A stretch of DNA of 64,000 nt from positions 1,798,001-1,862,000 of the forward strand of contig OX596342.1 of NCBI GenBank assembly GCA_951394405.1. Direction: 5' to 3'. Below are positions 1 to 11,978 of the stretch, one piece after another. Below the pieces are notes generated by a model, which did not search any database, was not told where the DNA came from, and saw nothing but the letters and a program-made list of their open reading frames with translations. How positions within the stretch are numbered: position 1 is the first letter of the stretch; each line of letters opens with the position of its first letter. This stretch comes from Coprinellus micaceus (lineage: Eukaryota > Basidiomycota > Agaricomycetes > Agaricales > Psathyrellaceae). Made by a program: the position numbers and the translations under genes.

Positions 1-269
<269 letters not shown>

Positions 270-376
270 TGGCTCCCGGAAATGTACCGAGACCGGTAAC
301 TCGAACGGATTGTTTGCACGCCACCGCTCATATCCCAACCACAGTTGGACGAAATGCGCTGAGAAGAAACATCTAG

Positions 377-384
377 TATAAATA
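377..384 (+). promoter_or_regulatory. TATA-like box upstream of GMC oxidoreductase 2
   Basis: TATAAATA lies in the 327-nt gap between two GMC genes, 213 nt before the ATG at 597. It would need a 5' UTR of about 180 nt. The rest of the gap shows nothing recognisable. The assignment is inference from sequence only. Confidence 0.35.
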
Positions 385-596
385 AAACGAAGCGGCTGGG
401 CCTTTGAGCGACTCTTCTCTTCTCAATGCCGGCATAGTTCGAGGACAACTGACCACAACCTTTTTGTCCTTTCTTCTCAGAATCCATCTGTCGGATTATT
501 CCTGGTGAGAATAAAAACGAACTGGATGTCAGTTGTCTCCGCTTGTTTCTCCTGGTCAAGACAAATCCTGGCACAGTAGGAGTCGACGAGTTTAGC

Positions 597-2957
597 ATGT
601 TGGTAGCGTTGCTATCATCTCTTCTCCTGGCTACAGTTTCGGTTTCGGCTATCATCGTCGACTCGTATTCTGCCCTTCCGAAGACGGACTATGACTTCAT
701 CATTGTGGGAGGTAAGCGTCTAGCACTCTCCACTTTGCAACTACCTGCATATACTCACTCGTTCGGCTTGTGTAGGGGGTAACGCAGGAGCTGTTGTTGC
801 GAATAGGCTGTCAGAGATTCGCCGATGGAACGTGCTCGTGATCGAAGCTGGGCCGACGTGAGTACTTCGCAGGGCAAATACGATCCTCGACCGCGTCTCA
901 TGTCCGCAGCCACGAAGATGTATTCAGGACTCGAGTCCCAGGATATATTGCGAGCCTACAGCAAACCTATTATGACTGGAACTACACGACTGTTCCTCAA
1001 CCTGGTCTGAACAACCGAACAGTCCTGCTACCGAGAGGCCACATACTTGGTGGATCGAGTTCTATCAGTTGAGTGTCGAATCTGCTCCTTCACCGTGGCC
1101 ACGCGGTTCTCAACCCTGTCGCTTAATCTAGACGGGATGTTCTACACTCGCGGCTCGTCTTCGGATTATGATAGCTGGGCAAAGCTAACAGGTGACTCCG
1201 GGTGGTCATGGAAGAAGATACTCCCATACATTCTGAAGGTACATAAATTCCGGGTATACCCACGTTCCAGCCCCGTTCCCCGACTCACGCGTTTTCTGGG
1301 ATTGTGGCATTTAGCACGAAATCTGGAACAAACCAGCGGATGGACATGATGATGATGGACAGTACGATCCAGCCTTCCACGGAACGAGCGGGAACACGTT
1401 TGTTAGCGTCGCAGGAGCCCCGCAGGCCATCGACGCCAAAGTTATGAAGGCAGTTGAAGAGCTTGGAGGCGAGTTTGCGTACCGGAAGGATATGAACTCC
1501 GGGGATTCTTTAGGCATCGGTACAGTCTCTTGAATTTGCCAACGTCTTCCCAGTGTCTTAATCATTTCCTTACTTCAATTTCTAGGATGGACCCAGCTCA
1601 CCGTTGGGCACGGCGAGAGGAGCAGCTCCGCCACAGGATATCTCGCTCCAAAGTATATCGCTCGAGAGAATTTGCATGTTCTGGTCGGCCATCGAGCGGT
1701 GCGGATTCTGAGCACCGCTATTCAGAAAGGGGTTCCCTCTCTGAGGACTGTGAGGTTCGTCAAGGAAACTGATCCCCAAGGTAAGCTCCTCTCCCATGAT
1801 CTTCGTCCCGGTATTCTGACAATAAAAAAGGGCCTACATATGAAGTCACCGCTCGAAAGGAAGTTATTCTCTCCGCGGGCGTGTATGGAACCCCACAGCT
1901 TCTCCTGCTCTCGGGCATCGGCGACCCCTCCGAATTGGCGAAATTCGGGATAAAACCGTTGGTCAATCTTCCCGGTGTTGGGAAGAACATGACGGATCAG
2001 CCCATCTTATTCCCCACTTGGAGTTTGGGGATTAACGATACACTCGACGCGTGAGTATCGATCACGCTGGTCACGTCTTCCAACTGCTGAGCAGCCACGA
2101 CTCTAGGACTCCAGCAATGCAAGAGGAATGGCTGTCCCAGTGGAATGATAGTCATACTGGACCACTGGCTGCCATTGGAATCAACCAATTGGGCTGGCTC
2201 AGAGTTCCTGAGGATGATCCCATCTGGTCGCGGTATACGGATCCGTCGTCGGGGAAGAATACGCCTCACGTTGAGCTTGCATTCACGGTACGTTGTCGCG
2301 TTATCACTTTCTGTGCAATTGTTGACGTTGATCCTTGGTAGGGAAATGCGTTATATCCCAAACCAGGCTCTACGATTACAGTAGCGATCGTTGCGCTACA
2401 ACCACATTCTAGTGAGTTATTCCCTTGACCTCAAAAATAGCTGGTTTAATTTCTTCTCATCAGAGGGGTCTCTTCGGTTGAATTCGGCCAACCCATTCGA
2501 TCACCCACTTGTCGACGCGGGCTTCCTCGATTCCGACTTCGACATTTACCTCATGAAATATGGGATCGAAGCCCTGAAACGATTCTTTTCAGCCTCTGCT
2601 TGGGCTGACTACAGTCTCACACTCACGTCTCCCTATCCTGACGATGAGGAAGGTCAAATCGATTGGATTAGGGACTCCGCTTCGAGCGCAGTCCACGCAG
2701 TCGGCACAGCAGGAATGTCCGCAAAGGACGCATCGTTCGGCGTCGTGGACCCCGACCTCAAGCTTAAAAAGGCTTCTGGTCTCAGGGTGGTTGATGCTTC
2801 AGTCATGGTATGTCAAAGATGATCTCGTCCTGTTTAACTTTACTTAGCGAGGTGCGATTTTTTCCAGCCCTACGTTCCTGCTGGACACACCCAGGCGCCG
2901 ACATATGCCATCGCTGAGAGGGCTGCTGCCCTCATTAAGGCCGATCACATAGTGTAA
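597..2957 (+). CDS. GMC oxidoreductase 2 (aryl-alcohol-oxidase-like), secreted, 588 aa
   Basis: A complete GMC flavoprotein, predicted to oxidise a primary alcohol and reduce O2 to H2O2 outside the cell. Exons: 597-711, 776-857, 910-1067, 1132-1238, 1315-1519, 1586-1780, 1831-2050, 2107-2287, 2342-2411, 2464-2807, 2868-2957; total 1767 nt. A hydrophobic signal peptide covers residues 1-18. The ADP-binding motif GGGNAG follows near residues 37-42, then [10 protein letters not shown] (GMC signature 1 region). The catalytic pair is His522 (H-A-V-G-T-A-G-M) and His566 (A-G-H-T-Q), 44 residues apart, the same spacing as the catalytic His pair of Pleurotus aryl-alcohol oxidase. His522 is followed by Ala rather than the usual Pro. 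Ten introns, all canonical. It follows another GMC gene and precedes a P450 on the same strand. Substrate is unknown; aryl alcohols are the family-based guess. Confidence 0.92.
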
Positions 2958-3857
2958 GTATTATGTACGTGACTGCGGAATAGTCAAAGTTCTCCCCAAT
3001 TGCGAAGCGCAACTTGGTCGACCGCAAATGGTAGTAAGTGTGCTCCCCAGGGGTGCATCATTGCCTAGCTCCACGCACTTTATATCATGAGGCTCCCCTC
3101 ACCATCCTTGGGGCTCGTTCTCTTGGGGCTGCTTCCTTCCTTGGCCTCTGGGTAGCCGCAATTACTGGAGTACCACCGCAGTCTATTTTTATGTTTCCAG
3201 CTATTTGCAATATCGTAGACCTTTTCCAAAATCCTGGGGTCCGCGCCTTTTTGTTAGGTAAACCCTAGATTTGGTAGAATGACGGAACCCGACGCCTGCC
3301 CACCCCACATCACCGTTGTGCCTTTGGGCATCGCTCCTCGCTATCTTGTCGCCATGGGTCGCTCTTTCCGGCCAACAGGGACAGGGTGGTAACTCCCCAT
3401 GTTATTCCAGCAAAGTCACCTACGCAGAAAATCGCAGGCGGGCGGTGGACTGGCGGGGAAGGGCCCAAATTCGGACGCGGAGCCTGTCATGGGGACTCTT
3501 GGAGAGGGGTAGGTAGGCGCGTGTCCGAACTGGGGGTTTATGTAAGAAATGGCGGTGTCCCCTGCATTTTCAAAAGGTCTACGATTTTGCAAACAGCTGT
3601 CATGAAGTTCTTTGTCATGCAATACTAACATAGAGTTGTCGCATAAGAGCGCCAAGCACCTTCAAGCATCTTCCAATACCGTTCAAGGGACATCGGGACC
3701 CGGTTCCATCTGCGACTACCTCGCACAGTGGATTCCAAGTGGATCCAGAATGAGAAGACGATAAGGAGGTATTTTTGTGCCGATATCCCCCCTAGCATGT
3801 CACCAAAGATTCATAAGTAGGCGTACTACCGCCTTGCGCAGTGTTGCTGATGCCCAA
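2958..3857. other. Intergenic, GMC oxidoreductase 2 to P450-1
   Basis: About 900 nt between two same-strand genes. A 76-codon open frame at 3038-3268 has no recognisable motif and no splice partners, so I treat it as chance. No repeat, tRNA or clear TATA box was seen near the P450 start. Confidence 0.5.
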
Positions 3858-5993
3858 ATGTCTGCGATCCAATCCCCCCACGAGCTCAGAGTGTATGCAT
3901 GGCCCTTATTGGTTGGGGGAATCGTCGCTGTCCTAGCCACCAGGGCCATCGTGTCTCGAAGGGGGAGGAATCCCCACAGACTTCCATTGCCTCCTGGGCC
4001 CAAAGGCCAACCGATTCTAGGGAATCTCTTTCAAATTCCTCAAGAAAAACCATGGGAGGGATACAACGAAATGAGCAAAGAATATGGTGGGTTATTTTGA
4101 TTTCTCTATCACGAACTCCGGCTCATGTCCTTTTGGTAGGGGATATCCTTTACTTGAACGCCCTTGGGCAGGACATCATTATCCTAGGGTCCCTTCGGCG
4201 CGCCGTGGATCTGCTCGAGAGGCGTGCTGTTAAGTACTCTGACCGTCCGACCGCCGCCATCGTGGAATTGTGGGTGCACACACCCCCAAATATTATGTGT
4301 CACCTTTTCACCCGACTTTAGAACGGACTGCGGGTGGAGCTTCGCTCAGATGCAGTACGGAGAGAACTGGAGGCATCACAGGCGTACCTTCCACCAATTC
4401 ATGCATCAGAATGCCGTCCCTCAATTCACCCCTGTGATGCAAGAAGAAGTCACAACCTTCCTTCGTCGGCTCAAGGACCAACCCGAACAATGGTTGGAGC
4501 ACTTGAATTTGTGGGTCACCCTATTGAACCTTGAATAGCCGCTGGACCGATGTCTTGACCTTTTCTGCAGGTACTTCGGCACAGCAATCATGCGCGCAGC
4601 ATACGGGTTCGACGACATTGGGAAAAATAGATCTGTAATCCATGTGGCCGAGACACTCGTACGAGAGTTCGGAGAGGCCATTACACCAGGAAGGTTCCTC
4701 GTGAACTCCTTCCCCGTATTTAAGCACATTCCCGGTTGGCTTCCCGGTGCCGGCTTCCAGCAGTACTTTGCAGAACTAGCACAGCTGAGTCACAAGGCAG
4801 TATACGCCCCATTTGAGGATGCACAAATCAAATTTGTAGGTGATTTCCCTCCCAATACGAACGTTCGCAGAGTCCCTAGCTAACGGTTTGCACAGTCGAA
4901 GGGAGAAAGGGGGACGCATCATAGCATCGCCGCGTCGCTAATCAGTGCGCTCCCTGAGTCTCCCTCTCAACGCGCGGACGCAGAAGCCGTAGCGAGGAAC
5001 GTCTGCGCACTGGCGTACATGGGTATGTTCAGCGCGCTAGACTGGATAAGTTGTAAGTAACTGACTCTGCGTTCCTCTTGTCCTACAGCTGGTGCTGAAA
5101 CTGTGGGTCTCCCAGCATATCGTCGCCTGATTTTCTGACTGAGCATACTTACCACAGTCATTTGGCTCCGCAATGGCTCTCATTTTTGCCCTTGCGCACA
5201 ACCCGGAAGTGCAAACGAAGGGGCAAGCTGAGTTACAGTCCGTTGTCGGTACAGAGCGCCTGCCGCTCATCAGTGACCGCCCAGCACTTCCTTACACCCA
5301 TGCCATCGTCAAAGAGTTGGGCCGCTGGTACAACGCGGGCCCCTTAGGCGCGTTCCTGTGCTTCACCCAATTTCAACGAAGCCTAACCCAATTGCGTCAG
5401 GGGTCCCTCATTCCAATACCGAGGATGACGAATACGACGGGTACTTCATACCCAAGGGAACCATGTTTCTTCCAAACATCTGGTTCGTGTCTCTCGTCGA
5501 TCCGATCTTCTGGGGTTAACCATGAATAGGGCGATGATGCACGACCCTGAGGTGTTCGAAAGGCCGTTCGACTTCATACCAGAGCGCTACTTGAAGGACG
5601 GGAAACTCGACACTACAGTCCCTGATGGGGACCTCGCCACCTTTGGATTCGGGCGTCGGTAAGAGAAGTTCAAGAACGTATTGCGACACCGAGATGTTCA
5701 TTCTGAGGATGTAGCGTCTGTCCTGGTCGACACTTTGCCAAGGATACACTCTTCCTATTCACAGCATCGATCCTCGCGACCTGTCAAATCAGGCTTCCGA
5801 GAGACGCGGTGGGGAATTCCTTGGTCCAAAGACTCGAGCTCATGAACACGACTGCCGCGTACGTTCTTCACCCCCTTGTTGACGCAACTTCACTGACGAC
5901 TGATGGACTCTGCCTCCGGTGGCTACCAGTGTACCTCGCCCTTTCAAGTGCCATATTGAGGTACGCCCCGGACGCGAAGGTTTATTGCTCTAA
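3858..5993 (+). CDS. Cytochrome P450 monooxygenase 1, 520 aa
   Basis: A membrane-anchored (ER) class II P450. Exons: 3858-4086, 4140-4269, 4322-4510, 4571-4835, 4896-5022, 5089-5102, 5158-5347, 5401-5482, 5530-5658, 5715-5858, 5930-5993; total 1563 nt. It shows an N-terminal membrane helix (about residues 14-32), the proline hinge LPLPPGPKG, the I-helix AGAET (314-318, encoded by a 14-nt exon), the K-helix ExxR (Glu371, Arg374), and the heme loop FGFGRRVCPGR with Cys454. This pattern matches basidiomycete P450s often labelled O-methylsterigmatocystin-oxidoreductase-like; the real substrate is unknown. ATG 3858 was chosen because it directly precedes the anchor; the frame is open from 3777 but has no earlier ATG in it. 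Intron 7 (5348-5400) seems to start with GC, not GT. Paralogs lie at 22212-24334 and 36639-38672. Confidence 0.9.
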
Positions 5994-6181
5994 GAGCGCC
6001 CCCGGGCAGGTAGTGTGGATGGTGCCAGTGGGTTGCAGGCCCGGGCCGTCTAGAAATCGGTACGTGTGGGTTGGCTATACAGTAGAATAAAGATGTGTGA
6101 CATGGTGCATAAAGTAGTGGTAAGTAGGCACTAAAGATACAGTATATATAGAGGCTCGAAAGTGGTCGCGTGTAACGACGA

Positions 6182-7447
6182 TTAACATTTACAGTGATAG
6201 TCAAGGGCGCCGGTCGGCTTCGTGCCGTACTTATACCCTTCCGCCGCATCGAACGCGTAGCCAGCCCCGCTGTCTTGGCTACCGTGTCGCTTCCTGTCCT
6301 TCCAAGCAGACAAACGCCCTTGGAGGGCGTCGGTGTGGCCCACAACGCGGCGTGCGAGCTGTACTTTTATGCTACCACTGACCTTTTCAACAGGTGCAAT
6401 AGAACCGAGTTCGGCCGCTCGCAGATGAGGCAAGGACTTCACGAAGACTTCGTTGCAAACAATAGATGAGCTGTGAGATCGCGACAAGAGTCAGTCGTGA
6501 ACGGTGTACCGCTGAGGGAGTCACGTACTGAGTCAATCCAGGGACAGTCCCGAGATGGGTTCCTGGGCCTAGGTCATCCCCCCAGCTTGCCGTCTCGACG
6601 CCGACAATCCCATCGCTCTTGGTGTAGAATCGGCCAACAATTATCCAATGGGGGCTTTCGTACAAGTGTAAATTTCAGCTCTGGGTCGAAGAAGTGTCGA
6701 CTTACGCGTACGAGACCGTAGGGAGAACGATCTGGCCCGCCCAGGTGAAATATTTGACCTTGGGATTGTTCGGAGTGTTCTGGTTGAATTCTTTCATGAA
6801 CTTGGTGGACAGGTTACATAGCCCACCAAAGTCGGTTCCAAAGATGCCGCGAATTGTCTGGGCTTCCTCTTTTAAGAGGGCAGGTCAGTCCCGTGGGCCG
6901 TAAAAGGCACAAACATGGTAAACTCACCGCTGTTCCCATCCAGAGTCGGCAAGAGATCGAGATATCTTAGGCCACGGTTCGGGCTCCCCTGTAGAAAGTC
7001 AGACGTGAAGGGAGGGTGATATAAAAATACGCTCTTTTTACTTACAAGTGTGGTCACTGTGAGAACTGTGAAGGGTAGGTTGTCCTGACCAGCTATTGCC
7101 CGTGCTACAATTCCGCCCTGCGCAAGTTGTTAGAGCGGATCCGCTTATGAGGCCAAAGCACACACCATAGAATGTCCGATGAGATGCACTTGGTGACCTT
7201 TATTGTAAACCTTGGCCATGTCCTTGATGAGGAGTTGTGTCCTTTCTTCAACGCTTCCAAAGCGAGAAACCTCTGGAACGAAGAAGTGGACCCCGCTCTT
7301 CGTTAGCTGCTTCTCGATGACCTTGAATGTCCCACTCGCGGTCGGATTGTCCGTCCATCCGTGGATTAGGATGATGGGATGAGCGAGGGGAGTACAATCC
7401 ATTCTTCGCGGGATGTTAGTGGGATGCCAGAGACCATGGAAGAAGCC
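6182..7447 (-). CDS. Alpha/beta-hydrolase lipase, 5' end unresolved
   Basis: A serine lipase or esterase of the GHSMGG type. Resolved exons on the minus strand: 7447-7166, 7117-7046, 6988-6928, 6868-6706, 6654-6529, 6470-6182; frames join cleanly. The sequence shows the oxyanion-side IHGW motif, the nucleophile elbow GHSMGG split by the first intron, a candidate acid in SDGIVGVE, and a likely catalytic His in GLTH created by the last splice. Cys residues lie close to the C-terminus. The reading frame is open upstream of ATG 7402 to an acceptor at 7448, so an extra 5' exon (perhaps with a secretion signal) probably exists, but I could not place it; starting at ATG 7402 is the alternative. It ends 188 nt from the stop of P450-1, tail to tail. 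Substrate specificity is unknown. Confidence 0.75.
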
Positions 7448-8791
7448 CTGGCCTCACCTACGATGCCACAGAGGGGGGAAGCCACTGCCTTGGCCCAAGA
7501 ATGGGTGGCGCCCACCTAGCGATGCTTGGCGTCCCTTTATCTCCTTCTCGGCTGCCTCTAGAGGTATTACGGCATTGCTACCTTTATCGTGCACACTGCA
7601 CCGGTGCGTGTTCAAGCCCGGCCAATGAGGTCAGTCGATGCTGTCACGGTCAACGCGGGGTTTTAAGCGCCCATGCCACTGGCGGTGATGCTTGCCGACG
7701 GCCACGACGCTTATTGCAGGGTGAAGGTCAGATTCGAAGATCCGGGTGGCACAATTAACAATTGGCTACTCTGTAGGGGTCTATTCCTCTGACCTCGCAC
7801 TCGCCTTTCACGAATCGATTGGCGATTGTGACCATCCCTTTCAGCCGATCGGAGCTTGATGGGACGAGAACCATGCAGCCTGTCGTGCCGTTACAACACA
7901 TTCCTAGGCAATTGTATGTAAATAGGGTTTCCCCCATCCGAATGAATTTAAATGCTTGCCTGGTTGTCACCTGCTCACCCACGAAGGCCAGAACAAATGC
8001 CCCAATAGAACGGCCGAGCGCTGAGCGCTGAACCTTTACCTTGAGGCACGGGCCCAATTTCTTGGCCTCCGATTTCCGTTTGAGGGCGAGTACGCCTGAG
8101 CGGACTCATTGTGAAGTTGTGGAGTCGGTGTGAAGAACGACGATATGAAAATCACCCCCAAACGATGTGTAGCTGGCGGGCTTGTATTTTGGCTACCGTG
8201 AGGCTGCACTTCGCGATCGTTGGCTCTAAGCAAAGCTATTGTGAGCCCAGCACACCCGAAGGCGTGCCAGAGAAATTTGAAGGGCTCGCGGGAAGAGGGT
8301 CGTGATGGCCAAAGGCTTGCTCATTGAAGGCTATTGAAGGGCAGAATGGAAGTTGCCGGTCGTTACTTTCCCACGAAGCGATCGGGAGTACTGGGAACTC
8401 AATGAGCTCGAGGCTAGAGTGACATGATGACCTTCCTTGAGGCTAGGATAGCCACTCTAAAGAGGGCCCGGCGGGGTAACCTCCCTTGCAGATTGGACGC
8501 TTCAAAAGGCGAGAGGAGGGCTTTCGGGGCCCTTTCCGAACAAGAACTTGATGTCTGAGTCACGGCAAGTTGGGCGCTTAATTTGCGATGGGCCTTCGGG
8601 ATCTCAGACGCGCAGACGGGTTGGAACCGTTGGATCCGGTGAGCTGGACCTCGGTTTGACATCAATCGATGCAGCCTTGACGTCTCAAGCGATCCATAAT
8701 TGACAGCATAAATGTTTCCCGGCACGCCCGACGTCGTCTACATAAGAGATGGCGAGAGCACTTCATTCTTTGCTCCAACACCCTCCTTGCG
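7448..8791. other. Intergenic region between divergent lipase and membrane-protein genes
   Basis: About 1.3 kb. It may hold the missing first exon of the lipase and both promoters. Open frames here (for example minus-strand 7755-8057) lack motifs and splice partners that I can support. No repeat was recognised. Confidence 0.45.
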
Positions 8792-9579
8792 ATGTCACAC
8801 GTCCAGGAGCACAGACCGCGCGACAGCATGCTCAAGAATGAGTATGGCGTGGCTACCAAGACGACTCAGAGCCAAGCTGTTGCGAACGCAGTCGCCGAGA
8901 GGGCACAGTTCGAGTCCTTGATCAAAGGGTTTTCTGCCCTTTGTGTCGCGGTACGTTTCCGTGGCTCCTCCGTCAAGATGCGTGCTCTGACCACTAGTAT
9001 CTCCCGAGGTAGGCAGGTTTTATTGCCGCCATACAGTCACAGATTTTGGGGTATACTGTGGGCAAGAACGACACACCCAGCGCCCGTGCTATTAATGCAC
9101 TTTTCCTTGGCGGCATGCTAATCGACATTATGTCGGCCATGATGGGGTACCTCACTATCCGGTGGCTCGAGCGTATGCGTGACGCAGAGCAAGAACTTCT
9201 CAACAAACTTCTTCACCTCAAGACTAACAAGAGGAAAGGAGCAGTCGTGGCGGAGGAAGGAGAGAAGACGATGAGCGCGGATGAAGCCGCCGACCTCGAG
9301 AAGGTGATCAATGAAATTGAAGCTCCGAAACTCATTCACAAGTTCATGGCGCTCTCCCTTCTCATCCCACTCCCGTTCCTGATCATAGGCTGTATTTGCA
9401 TGCTGTCTGGGATTTACGTCTATGCTTGGAGCCAGCTTCCGACCTCAGTGGCGATCGCGGTCACTGTCCTTGGGGGGAGCACGGTACCGTTCATTATCTG
9501 CGATTTTTGTATTGGCAGGGGCGAGGAGCGCCGTAGGTTCATCATCCGTCGCATCTGCGAAGTGCAAGGGGATTGGTAG
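8792..9579 (+). CDS. Four-helix membrane protein of unknown function, 241 aa
   Basis: I do not recognise this family. Exons 8792-8950 and 9013-9579 join in phase 0 (donor GTACGT, acceptor GAGGTAG), giving 241 aa. A hydrophilic N-terminus of about 45 residues is followed by two membrane segments (around residues 45-65 and 80-105), a charged linker rich in Lys and Glu (about 105-160) that could form a coiled coil, and two more segments (about 165-190 and 195-220) with a short basic tail. The start was taken at the first ATG in the open frame; an extra upstream exon cannot be excluded. It is divergent from the lipase at 6182-7447 and convergent with the class-3 lipase at 9785-11640. Similar small multi-pass proteins are common in Agaricomycete genomes; the role is unknown. 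Confidence 0.72.
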
Positions 9580-9784
9580 ATAGCGTATACATGTGTTCTC
9601 TAGTGTGCTACCTTCTCAACATATACCGCTTTGGGCTACCGGCGTTATAGTCCAACTTTGCCCAACAGGATTAAATATAAGTACTGTACATTCAGCGGAG
9701 AGTCAAGTGCATCGTATACACGAGGACAGAGCTCGTTGCGGAGTAATTTAGCTGTGGAGCAAAACATCCAGCTAAACGGCTCCT

Positions 9785-11640
9785 TCATGTCACTTCCGGC
9801 TTCTTCTCACCCTTCCAAAATTTCTCCCTCCAATCCTGGCCACCCGGGAAGCCAGCAGAAGCCAACCGATCGGTAGTCCTCCTGAATCCCTCGAGGTCGC
9901 GGCCGTTGTAGTAATTGTGGCCCCCTTTCGGGAACCTGTTGGCTTGAGGGTCAGGATCCGACAGAGCCTCGTCCGATGTGCCTTCAGGAGGTTCCACATA
10001 AAAGAGGGAAAACTCTTTGAAGCCTTCAGGGATGACGTAGAGCGCCCGCTGGAAGGCGTACAAGGGTTTGTCAGAGAAATGAGCATAGCCAAGGGCGTTC
10101 GGGGGAACTGCTGGAACGCCTATAAACTGTTGTCAGACAAAACCTTCCCGGCGCTTTAGACAAAACGACGCACCGTCGTTGTAAGCTTTGAGAGAGTACT
10201 CATCGAACACATGTCCAGGCTGGGATCTAAATGCTTCCACCAGATCTCGGAAATGCTGAACGAGGGCACCGTTGCCTGTACGGGGGGCCCCATATGTGGC
10301 GAGGCAGATCTTCTTGAGCCGCCCTACTCCCAAGCCCTCCGAGAGCATGTCTATACAGAGCAAGTGCGACACACTACCACCCATGCTATGGCCGGTAATG
10401 ATCAACTCGTCGACCTGGTGCTTTTCGAGGCCGCCTCGGATGGCCTCTTGGAGCTCGGGCTTGATGTCTTGGTACAATCGCAGGAAACCTGAATGTACGG
10501 TCGCGGTTGATGTCTTCGTCGTCGTAGGGGCATCGGAGGACTCGGAGGGGGCGCCAGGCCACGGTGTACGCACAGCTCGCAAATTCTCTATCATGTGCTT
10601 GGGGCTGGAGGAGCCAGATATCGAAACAACTAACTGCTTTGTACACTTGCGGTACACGACGAACGCTGAGAGGTCGGTTTTTGGGCCATCGATCTTGCGG
10701 ACGAAGGTACAGTCCCTAAGGACGGATAGATAATCCGGAAGAATGCCTTCCTTCTCGAGGAGCTGGTGGTGGTGAAAAAGCAAGTCTACCTGGAGGTGGC
10801 TATAGACCAGCTCCGAATACACCCCTGTTGACAGCCAGTTAAACAAGGATCGCGGATGGTCGAAATGGACATACCGATCTCGTCTATCCGCTGTTTTTCT
10901 TCGGGGTTCACTTCCTGCGTAAGCTTGTCGGGTGCGTACGTTCCGACGAGCTTGGACAACCACCTGAAGTTGTCCTGCGATTCCGACGCGTACATCTCCC
11001 GCTCTACCTCCGTCAGCGACATCGGTTTCTCGGGGGGTAGGGACTTGGGGGTTTCGTGGTCAGACTCAGAACTACTGGTGGCGTCTGGGCTGGCGTTCTG
11101 TAGGGAATTTGCATTGACGTTGTCAGGAGCGTCGACCTCCTTGGACTTTCCGGTCTTGGGGCGCCGCTTGGGCCGCAACCGTGACCAAGACAACTTGCTC
11201 CTCGCCTTCTCCCCCTGAACGTGCTTCAGGTATTCGACTTCGGAATGGCTCGAACCCTGGGTGCTCGTCTCTTCGGGATTGGAGGGCAAAGAATGGGACG
11301 AGGATGAGGGCAGCGACGAGGATGGAGGGGTAGAAGGGTCAAGCGGAGGTCGCATTATCGATGATGGAGATTTAGGCGCCAGAGTAGGGCAGGGCTTCGT
11401 TCCTCCGTTTGACCCAGATTGGGGGCCTGAAGAAGTACCCTGCGGCCACGAGGCCGTGTCATCTCCTTCCGAACCTGCAGAAACATTCAAAGTGCCACTC
11501 AGCCTTGGCGGGCTGTTCAGGCGTTCTGCGTCCGATCCTAACCACCACTCAGTTGGATAGCCTTCAAGTCCGCCGGATGGATGGTCTGAGGGGGGCTTCT
11601 GGGGCCTGTTCCTGGCGTGCATCGTGAGCGAGAGTAGCAT
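9785..11640 (-). CDS. Lipase, class 3 family, 583 aa
   Basis: A class-3 (Rhizomucor-type) lipase or esterase hydrolysing acylglycerols or phospholipid esters. Exons on the minus strand: 11640-10875, 10824-10174, 10119-9785; total 1752 nt. Residues 1-230 are low complexity (Ser/Pro/Asn-rich, then Lys/Arg-rich) and probably disordered. The hydrolase domain follows: SISGSSS is the likely oxyanion strand and the nucleophile elbow is TGHSMGGS with Ser402; ATYGAPRTGN follows, and a late His in KGGHNYYNG is the candidate catalytic His. No clear signal peptide is visible, so an intracellular or membrane-associated enzyme is likelier than a secreted one. A second Met lies at codon 7. It is divergent from the F-box-like gene at 11979. 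Confidence 0.85.
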
Positions 11641-11676
11641 GAGGCGTTATCGCTGCGTTTTCGCGAACGGGGTGGT

Positions 11677-11684
11677 GTTATATA
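11677..11684 (-). promoter_or_regulatory. TATA-like box for class-3 lipase
   Basis: TATATAAC on the minus strand about 37 nt upstream of the lipase ATG. It sits in the 338-nt divergent region shared with the gene at 11979. Nothing else was seen there. Confidence 0.4.
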
Positions 11685-11978
11685 GATTCATATTCCTTCG
11701 GTTGCATCGCCTTGTGCGGGATAGCTTTCACCGTTTCATATTGGCTCAAGCTCTTTGCTAGTCTTTGCTGCGGCTGTCATCCTCTGCGCAGTTAAGGTAC
11801 AGGGCAGGGTGGAGCGCAGCAGCCACGCTGAAATATGCTGTGTGGAATTGAGTGTCGGGTGCGAACGAGTGGTAGAAGAGGGATTTCAGAACTCGCCCAA
11901 CGAAGGCACCTGCGTCATCGTGGTGGACAGCGATCAAATGTTGATGGCTCGACTTCGAGCGACTTCCTTCCTTCCCTC

